64,000 nucleotides of DNA. It comes from Rhodanobacter ginsengisoli (lineage in GTDB: Bacteria; Pseudomonadota; Gammaproteobacteria; Xanthomonadales; Rhodanobacteraceae). The translations under genes were made by a program, and so were the position numbers. This document shows, in pieces, positions 35,090 to 42,263 of this stretch. The DNA lies in the NCBI RefSeq assembly GCF_042657065.1, contig NZ_JBHSNF010000001.1:124001-188000 (forward strand), in the 5' to 3' direction. The stretch's first letter is position 1, and each line of letters begins with the position of its first letter. Under the pieces are notes generated by a model. That model was given only the letters and a program-made list of their open reading frames with translations. It searched no databases and was not told the origin of the DNA.

Positions 35090-36520
35090 TCATTGTTTGC
35101 CGGGTGCCGATGTGGCGCCGTGCTGCGGTGCCTTCGCATCGTGTGGTGCATTGATGGGTGCCGTGACGATGGCCGCTTCCTTGTCGAAGAAAGGCAGCAT
35201 CCAGTGCACATCATCGTTGGCCTGCGCTATACGGTGGTAGACGCCCGGCTCGATGCGCAGCCCGCCGACGATCGGCCCGGGCATGGTCTGGGTAACCTGC
35301 ATGCTCGGGCCGGCCGCTCGGCCGGATTGCCAGGTCTCGCTGCTGGCCCGGCGCACCGTGGCGTAATCGCGGTATTCCGTCATCAGCCTGGGCGCAGCAG
35401 TAGCCAACGGAATCAGCAACGCGAGCAGCAGCAATGGCCCGGCGCGGTGGGCACGGCGGCTGGGTGAGCGGATGGCCAGGTAGGTCGCCAGCGACCCCAG
35501 TGCCACCAGCACGTAACCCTGGCGCATGGTGTCGTGTCGTTCGCAGCAGAGCGATCCAAAGTTATAGAGCGCCGCAGCCATGATCAGGATTGCCGTGGCC
35601 AGCGAGGCGACGACCAAAACCATGCGCATGCGCTGGGCCCGCGGGCTGGTGTCGTCCTGGCGGCGCGCGGACATGGCCCGGTAGGCGCCGGCGAGGAACA
35701 GCAGCTTGGTCGCCAGGCCGGCAAGCAGGGCCGCTGCGTGATGCCTGTTGTCGCCTCTGAGCAAGTTGAAAAACATATGGTTGCCGACGGCAAGCAGGGC
35801 TTTCCCCGGGTGATGTGCCACGGCGGGATCCCCGAAAACTTCGTTGCCCTTCGCTACGCGCCCGGTGTACTGGAGATAGAGCAGGGCCAGCGACAACAGC
35901 AGTGGAATGGCGAAAATCAGGCTGCGGCGCGCCTTTTCCAGACTTCCACTGGCGATCAGCAGTCCGATGTAGAGAACGGTGAACAGTGCGCCAACCTCGG
36001 AACTTGCCGCTGCCGTCGTCAGTGCCACGAACCTCCAGATGTTGCCAGTGGGGGTTTCCATCCAGCCACCCCAATCAAGCGCCAGCAGCATGGCGGCGGC
36101 GGTCAATGTGGGCAGGTAGGCGACAACTCCGAAAGGCCAGTAGAAGACTTCGGCGACGGGATGTCCGAGCAGCAGCATGGCCAATAGCACGCACGCGGGG
36201 AGCAGCCCCTGCCTTCCGCGCAGTACCGGCCACAGAATGGCTGCAACCAGCAGTATCCAGAATGGTGCGATAAACGCGCCGATCAACGGCAAGCCGACGT
36301 GGTAGACGGTCAGGCTGTAAAAATAGATAAGCAGTTCCGAAAGCGGACGGGGGCTCCAGTGCAGCAGCCGTTCCCATAGAAACCCGACACCCCCTTGATG
36401 GTAGTCGTGCAGGGCCAGGTATTCGTCGTGCCACCGCCCGAGCGGGATCAGCCCGGCGAATGCCAATAACGTGGCGAGACTGACAATGATCGCAAGCGTG
36501 GCGCTGGCCTTCATGGACAT
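35090..36520 (-). CDS. Polytopic membrane protein, probable GT-C glycosyltransferase-like
   Basis: 476-residue inner-membrane protein with about ten hydrophobic segments. After TM1 (ATLAIIVSLATLLAFAGLIPLG) a loop carries RWHDEYLALHDYHQGGVGFLWERLLHWSPRPLSE. The acidic HDEY at the first external loop is the kind of motif seen in GT-C enzymes and in DUF6056-type proteins. The C-terminal ~120 residues are soluble and probably periplasmic. The ATG at 36520 has a strong GGAGG six bases upstream. Lower GC and more varied codons than its neighbours suggest acquisition. It sits between thrC and the leu leader on the same strand; no link to amino-acid synthesis is evident. Confidence 0.7.
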   Translation of the reverse strand: MSMKASATLAIIVSLATLLAFAGLIPLGRWHDEYLALHDYHQGGVGFLWERLLHWSPRPLSELLIYFYSLTVYHVGLPLIGAFIAPFWILLVAAILWPVLRGRQGLLPACVLLAMLLLGHPVAEVFYWPFGVVAYLPTLTAAAMLLALDWGGWMETPTGNIWRFVALTTAAASSEVGALFTVLYIGLLIASGSLEKARRSLIFAIPLLLSLALLYLQYTGRVAKGNEVFGDPAVAHHPGKALLAVGNHMFFNLLRGDNRHHAAALLAGLATKLLFLAGAYRAMSARRQDDTSPRAQRMRMVLVVASLATAILIMAAALYNFGSLCCERHDTMRQGYVLVALGSLATYLAIRSPSRRAHRAGPLLLLALLIPLATAAPRLMTEYRDYATVRRASSETWQSGRAAGPSMQVTQTMPGPIVGGLRIEPGVYHRIAQANDDVHWMLPFFDKEAAIVTAPINAPHDAKAPQHGATSAPGKQ

Positions 36521-36611
36521 CCTGATCCTCCGTGCATTCGAGTCGCGCAACCTATCACAGACAGGATTCGCGGCCGTCTTCGCGATGCCGGATCGTGCCG
36601 CACGAGCGGTG

Positions 36612-37925
36612 CTAACGCAGCAGCCATGCCCGCAGCGCTTGCTCCTCGGCGGCCAGTACCTGGGCCGATGCGGATCGCCCCAACATCGTGGCAAGTACGG
36701 CCGGCAGAGTGACGGGCCGGTCGATCAGCGGCTCCACCACGCTGTCGAACTTGGCCGGGTGGGCGGTGGCGACCACGGCCCAGGGCAGCCGATTGCCTGC
36801 CGAACGCAGCTGGTCGAGCCGGTGCATCGCGGTGGCGGTGTGCGGGCAGACCACTTCGTCGTGCTCGCGGGCATGCCGGCCGATGGTCTGCCGGATCGTG
36901 GCATCGTCGACGCTGCGTGCGTGCAGCAGCTGGCGCAGTCGCGCCTCGTCGGGGAAGGTCCAGCGCAGGCGTTCGAAGTTGCTGGGTGCGCCCACGTCCA
37001 TCGCGTTGGCGATGGTGGCGACCGCCTCGCGCGGTGCGTAGTCGGCGCCGGCGAAGTAGTCGGGCAGGGTGGCGTTGGCGTTGCAGGCGAGCTCCACTTC
37101 GCCGACCGGCAAGCCCATCGCGCGCACCCACAGGCAGGCCATCGCGTTGCCGAGGTTGCCGGTGGGCACGATGAAGTTCAGCGGGGTGCCGTGTTCGCGC
37201 CACCAGCCCAGGGCCGCGTGGGCGTAGTAGCTCATCTGCGGCAGCAGGCGGCCCAGGCTGATGCTGTTGGCCGAGGACAGCGGCACGTCCGCCTGCAACG
37301 CCTCGTCGTTGAGCGCGGCCTTGACCATGCGCTGGCAGTCGTCGAAGCGGCCGGCCACCCGCAGCGCCTGCACGTTGTCGCCGAAACAGCCCAGTTGATG
37401 CGCCTGGCGTGGCGAGACCCGTCCGTCGGGGTACAGGATCACCACGCGCAGGCCCGGTTGCCGATGGAACGCCGCAGCCACCGCTGCGCCGGTGTCGCCG
37501 GAGGTCGCGACCAGGATCGTCAACGGTCGCTGGTCCTGGCGCGGCATCCGGCGCAGGCAGGCGGCCAGGAACCGCGCGCCGAAATCCTTGAACGCCGAGG
37601 TCGGGCCGTGGAACAGCTCCAGCAGGAGGCTGTGCGGATGCGCGGGCAGGGCGCGCAGCGGTGCGTCGAACGTGAACGCCTCCGCGCAGATCGCCGGCAA
37701 GGCGTCGGCCAGCGCATCGCCGGCGAAGAACGGCGCCAGCAAGGTGGCGGCGGTATCGGCCAGGCGGCCATGCGGGTCGAACGCGGCGGGGTCGATCGTG
37801 GGCAGCGATTCGGGCACGTAGAGGCCGCCATCCGGCGCCAGCCCGGCCGCGATCGCCTGGCTGATCGGCACGAACGTCGTGGCATCGCGGGTACTGCGAT
37901 AGCGCAGCGGTGGGAGCCTGCTCAC
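36612..37925 (-). CDS. thrC: Threonine synthase
   Basis: PLP enzyme (437 residues) converting O-phosphohomoserine to threonine. The PLP lysine is in LFHGPTSAFKDFGARFLA. Other motifs are VATSGDTGAAVAAAFHR, SSANSISLGRLLPQMSYY and IVPTGNLGNAMACLWVRAMG. It starts at GTG 37925 (MSRLPPLRYRSTR), overlapping the thrB stop by four bases (GTGA). The long ORF continuing upstream is thrB in another frame. Last of hom-thrB-thrC. Confidence 0.95.
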   Translation of the reverse strand: MSRLPPLRYRSTRDATTFVPISQAIAAGLAPDGGLYVPESLPTIDPAAFDPHGRLADTAATLLAPFFAGDALADALPAICAEAFTFDAPLRALPAHPHSLLLELFHGPTSAFKDFGARFLAACLRRMPRQDQRPLTILVATSGDTGAAVAAAFHRQPGLRVVILYPDGRVSPRQAHQLGCFGDNVQALRVAGRFDDCQRMVKAALNDEALQADVPLSSANSISLGRLLPQMSYYAHAALGWWREHGTPLNFIVPTGNLGNAMACLWVRAMGLPVGEVELACNANATLPDYFAGADYAPREAVATIANAMDVGAPSNFERLRWTFPDEARLRQLLHARSVDDATIRQTIGRHAREHDEVVCPHTATAMHRLDQLRSAGNRLPWAVVATAHPAKFDSVVEPLIDRPVTLPAVLATMLGRSASAQVLAAEEQALRAWLLR

Positions 37926-38944
37926 GCATGGACCTCGTCGAGCGAGTCGATCAGCGTGGCGGCGGGCCCATCGATCGGCGAGACCCAGGCATCGCTGTCC
38001 AGTCCGGTTTCGGCGAACGCCGCCTGCATCGCGCCACTGGCTGCCTCCGCATCCTGGCGGTTGTCGTACCAGCCGAACACGCTGGGACCGGCGCCGGAGA
38101 TGCTGGCGCCCAGCGCGTGATGATCCAGCGCGGCCTGCTTCACCCGTGCAAAGTTCGGGATCAGCGGGGCCCGGCGCGGTTCCACCAGCACGTCCTCGAG
38201 GCCTTCGCGCACCAGCGCGGCGTCGCCGCGATAGCAGCCGGCCAGCACCAGCGCCAGGTTGCTGCTCTGCGCCACGAACTCGCCCAGCGCGTAATGGCCG
38301 GCCAGTGCCGCGCGCGCCTTGCGTGTTTCCAGCACTACGTGCGGATGCACCAGCGCGCAATGCCACTCGGCCGGCACCGGGATGCGCAGCAGTCGTTCGT
38401 GGGTGGCCAGCACCAGCCCGCCCAGCAGCATCGCGCCGAGGTTGTCGCCGTGGCGGCTGCCGCTGGCAACGGCCTCGCCGTCCAGCGCGAAGCCGTACAG
38501 CGCCTCGCGCGGCAGCGGCTGCTTCAGCAGCGCGTTGGCCGCCACCAGCGCGGCCACGCAGGAGGCGGCCGAGCCGCCCATGCCCGAGCCCAGGGCGATG
38601 CCCTTGTGCAGCACCAGCTCGAAACCGTGTTGCAGTCCCAGCGCCTTGCGCAGCGCCATCAGGGCGACGCCGGCAGTGTTCTGCCGCGGGTCGGTCGGCA
38701 GCTCGCTGACGCAGCCGCGGATCGCCGCGATACGCACCACCGGTTCGTCGATGCGGCGTACTTCGGCGCAATCGCCGGCACCGCTCACGCTGTGGCCGAG
38801 CAGGTCGAAACCGACCCCGACGTTGCCGACACTGGCCGGTGAGAACGCGCAGGCGAGTCGGTCGGGCTTGTTGCGGGGTGACGCCATGGCGGGTTCCAGC
38901 AAGGCGGTGTGCATGAGGTCACCGTGCAGCATGCCGGCGTTCAT
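37922..38944 (-). CDS. thrB: Homoserine kinase
   Basis: GHMP-family kinase phosphorylating homoserine. N-terminal motif CAFSPASVGNVGVGFDLLGHS, ATP loop KGIALGSGMGGSAASCVAALVAANALL, and the C-terminal GASISGAGPSVFGW. The start at ATG 38944 overlaps the hom stop by four bases, which argues for it even though the first ~24 residues precede the family region (a second possible ATG opens MASPRNKPDRLA). 340 residues from this start. Confidence 0.95.
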   Translation of the reverse strand: MNAGMLHGDLMHTALLEPAMASPRNKPDRLACAFSPASVGNVGVGFDLLGHSVSGAGDCAEVRRIDEPVVRIAAIRGCVSELPTDPRQNTAGVALMALRKALGLQHGFELVLHKGIALGSGMGGSAASCVAALVAANALLKQPLPREALYGFALDGEAVASGSRHGDNLGAMLLGGLVLATHERLLRIPVPAEWHCALVHPHVVLETRKARAALAGHYALGEFVAQSSNLALVLAGCYRGDAALVREGLEDVLVEPRRAPLIPNFARVKQAALDHHALGASISGAGPSVFGWYDNRQDAEAASGAMQAAFAETGLDSDAWVSPIDGPAATLIDSLDEVHA

Positions 38945-40095
38945 GCCTGCACCGCCAGCGATTCGGCGATACGCAGCAGATCGCCGAACACGCCGGCGGC
39001 GGTGACCTCCGGCCCGGCACCCGGGCCTTGCACCAACAGCGGATTATCGCAGTAACGGCGGGTGCTGAACTGCACCACGTTGTCGGTCAGCCGGCTGTGC
39101 GCGAACGCGTGGCTGGTCGGCAATACCACCAGGCGCACGCTGGCGCGACCGTAGCGATCCAGATGCGCCACGTGGCGCAGCACGCCACCTTCGGCGCGGG
39201 CTTCGGCCAGCCGGGCCGCCATCGGCGCATCCAGTTCCTCCAGCCGCTGCATGAATTCCTCCAGCGGCAGCGCGGCCAGTGCCGGCGGCACCAGGCTGTG
39301 CAGATCGACATCCTCCATGGACAGCGGCCAGCCCGCCTCGCGCGCCAGGATCACCAGCTTGCGCGCCACGTCGGTGCCGGACAGGTCATCGCGCGGGTCC
39401 GGCTCGGTATAGCCCAGCGCATGCGCCTCGCGCACGAGGGCGGAGAACGCATGCTGGCCATCGTGGCGATTGCACAGCCACGCCAGCGTGCCGGAGAACA
39501 TGCCCTCCACCGCCAGCAGGTCGTCGCCGGTATCGAGCAGGTCGCGCAGGGTCTGCACCACCGGCAGGCCGGCGCATACGGTGGCTTCGTAGCGGAAACG
39601 GGCGCCGCTGACGCAGGCGGCGCGGATCGCCTGCCAGCGATCCAGCGGACCGCTGCCGGCCAGTTTGTTCGGCGTCACCACGTGGATGCCGGCGGCCAGC
39701 CATGCGGGATAGTGCGCGGCGACGTCGTCGTTCGCGCTGCAGTCGATCAGCAGGGCATCGCGACCGTCGCTGCCGCGGACATGGGCGGCAAACGCGTCCA
39801 GGTCATTCGGGCGCCAGATCTGCGCGCCACCATGACGGCCGTTGAGTTCGGCGTCGTCGCAGTCCAGCCACATGCGCTTGCTGGCGACCACGCCGCAAAG
39901 CCTGAGCTCCAGTCCGCTGTCGCGCGCCAGTCGCGGCTGCGCGGCCCGCAGCTGTTCGAGCAGGGCGCTGCCGACCCGGCCCGGGCCGATCACGCCCACC
40001 GCCAGCTGGCGCCGCCGCGTGGTTGCCGCCGACGACGACAGGCAGGGCAGCAGCGGATGCGGGTGTTCGGCAAGTGGGGATGCACAGATGTTCAC
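38941..40095 (-). CDS. hom: Homoserine dehydrogenase, ThrA-type domain without aspartokinase
   Basis: NAD(P)-dependent enzyme (384 residues) reducing aspartate semialdehyde to homoserine. Rossmann motif VGVIGPGRVGSALLEQL; VVTPNKLAGSGPL; the substrate motif GYTEPDPRDDLSGTDVARKLVILAREAG. The C-terminus (LVQGPGAGPEVTAAGVFGDLLRIAESL) resembles the dehydrogenase half of ThrA/MetL bifunctional enzymes, but no aspartokinase domain precedes it: the start is a GTG at 40095 with GGAGG six bases upstream, and the leader peptide lies just before. Aspartokinase must be encoded elsewhere. Its ACT regulation is therefore missing from this polypeptide. Confidence 0.93.
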   Translation of the reverse strand: MNICASPLAEHPHPLLPCLSSSAATTRRRQLAVGVIGPGRVGSALLEQLRAAQPRLARDSGLELRLCGVVASKRMWLDCDDAELNGRHGGAQIWRPNDLDAFAAHVRGSDGRDALLIDCSANDDVAAHYPAWLAAGIHVVTPNKLAGSGPLDRWQAIRAACVSGARFRYEATVCAGLPVVQTLRDLLDTGDDLLAVEGMFSGTLAWLCNRHDGQHAFSALVREAHALGYTEPDPRDDLSGTDVARKLVILAREAGWPLSMEDVDLHSLVPPALAALPLEEFMQRLEELDAPMAARLAEARAEGGVLRHVAHLDRYGRASVRLVVLPTSHAFAHSRLTDNVVQFSTRRYCDNPLLVQGPGAGPEVTAAGVFGDLLRIAESLAVQA

Positions 40096-40155
40096 GATGA
40101 CCTCCAGAGAGGCCCGTGCTCGCTGGCGGATCGGCTTGTGCGTGGAGTGTGCACC

Positions 40156-40180
40156 GGCCCGCCTCGTCGAGGGCGGGGCC
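40156..40180 (-). terminator. Possible thr attenuator hairpin
   Basis: Between the leader stop and hom, GGCCCCGCCCTC pairs with GAGGCGGGCC around a GAC loop, with two single-C bulges. No T-run follows, so it is not a standard intrinsic terminator. It may act through another mechanism or need Rho. Confidence 0.45.
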
Positions 40181-40197
40181 GTTGCGTAGTAGAGAAC

Positions 40198-40356
40198 CTA
40201 TTCGCGCACGGACACCCACCCCGACCAAGTGGTAATCGTGGTCGTGGTGGTCATCGTGGTGGCGAGAGAAAGCGCGTTGACGCCGATCGACAACGATGCG
40301 GCGCCGGCGAAAGCCGGAGCGGGATGCATGCGTGCTGGCGTGGAAAGCGGCGACAT
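40198..40356 (-). CDS. thrL: Thr operon leader (attenuator) peptide
   Basis: 52-codon ORF containing TTMTTTTTITTW, nine Thr codons and one Ile, closely resembling the E. coli thrL control region (TTITTTITITT). It ends with a TAG about 100 bases before hom. It starts with ATG 40356, in frame with the Thr run. No ribosome site precedes it; the -10 element ends seven bases upstream, so the transcript probably begins at the AUG. The frame from the ATG at 40401 reads a similar-looking MYLLTAARQSPYGR but does not contain the Thr run, showing that the resemblance there is promoter, not protein, conservation. Confidence 0.88.
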   Translation of the reverse strand: MSPLSTPARMHPAPAFAGAASLSIGVNALSLATTMTTTTTITTWSGWVSVRE

Positions 40357-40363
40357 GGCTCCG

Positions 40364-40393
40364 ACCATAAGGCGATTGCCGAGCCGCGGTCAA
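40364..40393 (-). promoter_or_regulatory. Promoter of the thr operon
   Basis: Minus strand: TTGACC (40393-40388), 18-base spacer, TATGGT (40369-40364). It shares the flanking CAAATG upstream of the -35, GCGGCTCG in the spacer and TATGGTCGG with the leu promoter at 34960-34989. The predicted start is the ATG of the Thr-rich leader. Confidence 0.78.
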
Positions 40394-40595
40394 CAGATAC
40401 ATTTGCAACTTTTTCTCATATCCATCGCATGGCGGCACAATGATTGCCGCTTGGAAAAGCGTGCGATCGGCTTTGGTGCAATCCGCCTTGGGCCATCGGC
40501 ACCGGCTCTGCGCCGATATGCCACACGGCAAAGTCTGGACCCCGATCCCGGGTTGGGCGCACGCTTGCGCTTTCACGGGAGGATCCCTCTTGCAC

Positions 40596-41651
40596 ATGGC
40601 CATCAAAACCTGGGCCGCGGTTCTCGGCGTGGTCGCACTCGGTGGCATGCCGGTGGCTGCCCGGGCCTGCGCCACCTGCGGTTGCACCCTGAGCACCGAT
40701 GCAGCGACCGGCTACACCACCGAGTCGGGCTGGCGCCTCAACCTGGACGATACCTTCATCGACCAGAGCCAGTTGCGTCATGGCAGCGGCAAGGCGACAC
40801 CGCAACAGGTGGTCGACCAGCCGTCCGATCCGTTGGCCGGTGGCGGCGAGATCGAGAAGGGCACGATCAGCCGCTACATCAATCTCGGCGTGGCCTACCG
40901 GATCAATGCCGATTGGGGTTTCAACCTGGTGCTGCCCTATGTGTTGCGTAGTCACACCACCTACGGCGACCACGAGCAGCCCTATGTCGCGGCCCAGACG
41001 GCGCCCGACCAGGTCAGTGGCGCCCGGGTGTCCGGGATCGGCGACGTCAAGTTGCTGGCCAGCTACCAGGGCTTTCTGCCCACCCACAATTTCGGCGTAC
41101 AGATGGGCGTGAAGCTGGCCACCGGCGATTACGGCGGCGAGACCGAGGGTGGCACGGTGGTCGGGCATCCGACCTCGTTCCGGTCCGGGCCGGCGCGGGG
41201 CGAGGCGCTCGACACCAGCCTGCAGGCGGGCACCGGCAGCACCGACCTGATCGTCGGGGCCTACTACTACCAGCCGGTGAGTCAGGATTTCGATGCCTTC
41301 GTCAACGGCCAGTTCCAGGCCGCGGTGTCGCAGCGCCTGGATGCGCCGGGTGCCGACTTCCGGCCGGGCAACCTGGCCAGCATGAGCCTCGGGCTGCGCT
41401 ACGAGGCGCACGCGAACTGGGTGCCGCAGTTGCAGATCAATGTGCAGCACAAGGGCGCCGACCAGGGTGCGCTGGCCGACCGCACCGATTCGGCCGGCAC
41501 GGTGGCCTACCTCAGCCCCGGAATCAGCGCCACGCTCGGCAGGAACATCCAGGCCTACGCCTTCGTGCAGGTGCCGATCTACAGCCGGCTGTCGGGTTAC
41601 CAGCTGTTCCCCCGCTGGACCGGCACCGTCGGCGTCAGCATGGCGCTGTGA
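40596..41651 (+). CDS. Outer-membrane barrel protein with N-terminal CATCGC motif
   Basis: Predicted 351-residue outer-membrane barrel. The signal peptide (MAIKTWAAVLGVVALGGMPVAARA) is followed at once by the three-cysteine motif CATCGC (residues 25-30). Amphipathic strands follow (WGFNLVLPYVLRSHTTYG, FGVQMGVKLATGDYGGETE, NIQAYAFVQVPIYSRLSGY). The C-terminal strand is WTGTVGVSMAL. ATG 40596 is used; an in-frame TTG at 40590 has better spacing (seven) from GGGAGG. It is followed directly by a TlpA-like thiol reductase gene, suggesting that the cysteines are redox- or metal-active. The substrate is unknown. Confidence 0.78.
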   Translation: MAIKTWAAVLGVVALGGMPVAARACATCGCTLSTDAATGYTTESGWRLNLDDTFIDQSQLRHGSGKATPQQVVDQPSDPLAGGGEIEKGTISRYINLGVAYRINADWGFNLVLPYVLRSHTTYGDHEQPYVAAQTAPDQVSGARVSGIGDVKLLASYQGFLPTHNFGVQMGVKLATGDYGGETEGGTVVGHPTSFRSGPARGEALDTSLQAGTGSTDLIVGAYYYQPVSQDFDAFVNGQFQAAVSQRLDAPGADFRPGNLASMSLGLRYEAHANWVPQLQINVQHKGADQGALADRTDSAGTVAYLSPGISATLGRNIQAYAFVQVPIYSRLSGYQLFPRWTGTVGVSMAL

Positions 41652-41653
41652 TC

Positions 41654-42187
41654 ATGCGCCGGCCCGGTCGCAAGCATCGCTGGCTGCAGCTGACCTGTGC
41701 GGTCGTGCTGCTGTGCGTGGCCGGCCCGATCGCCCGGGCGAACAGTCTGGTGGTCGGACAGCCGGCACCGCCGATCACCCTGACCACACTCGACGGCCAG
41801 CACATCGCCAGCGGCGACCTGCGCGGCAAGGTGGTGATCGTCACGTTCTGGGCCACCTGGTGCGAGCCGTGTCGCGAGGAGTTGCCGCTGCTCTCGCGCT
41901 ATGCGCGGCAACACGCGGCGCAGGGTCTGGTCGTGCTCGGTTTCAGTCTCGATTCGCCCGACGAACTTGCGCAGGTGCGCACCGTGGCGAGCTCGCTGAG
42001 CTTTCCGGTCGGCCTGCTCGGCGATCCGCATGTGCCGGGCTACGGTCGCATCTGGCGTCTGCCGGTGAGCTTCGTGATCGACCGCGCCGGGACGCTGGTG
42101 GACGATGGCTGGAAGGACAGTCAGCCGGAATGGACGTCTGGACGGCTGCAACAGATCGTTGCACCGCTGCTCGATCGGCGCGAATGA
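41654..42187 (+). CDS. TlpA/ResA-like periplasmic thioredoxin
   Basis: Periplasmic thiol-disulfide oxidoreductase of about 177 residues. The signal peptide (cut after PIARA) is followed by the AhpC/TSA-Redoxin fold: VGQPAPPITLTTLDGQHI, GKVVIVTFWATWCEPCREELP with active-site Cys70 and Cys73, and WRLPVSFVIDRAGTLVDDG with the cis-Pro. The first ATG clear of the preceding stop is 41654; a GTG at 41648 overlapping that stop is possible. It is co-transcribed with the CATCGC barrel gene and probably keeps its cysteines reduced, or works in metal or cytochrome maturation (inferred). Confidence 0.85.
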   Translation: MRRPGRKHRWLQLTCAVVLLCVAGPIARANSLVVGQPAPPITLTTLDGQHIASGDLRGKVVIVTFWATWCEPCREELPLLSRYARQHAAQGLVVLGFSLDSPDELAQVRTVASSLSFPVGLLGDPHVPGYGRIWRLPVSFVIDRAGTLVDDGWKDSQPEWTSGRLQQIVAPLLDRRE

Positions 42188-42263
42188 ACGCGGGCGGAGC
42201 CGACAGGCATGCCCGACATGGCCGCGACAACGCGCGGTTACCCTACCCGACCGCGGGCCAGGC

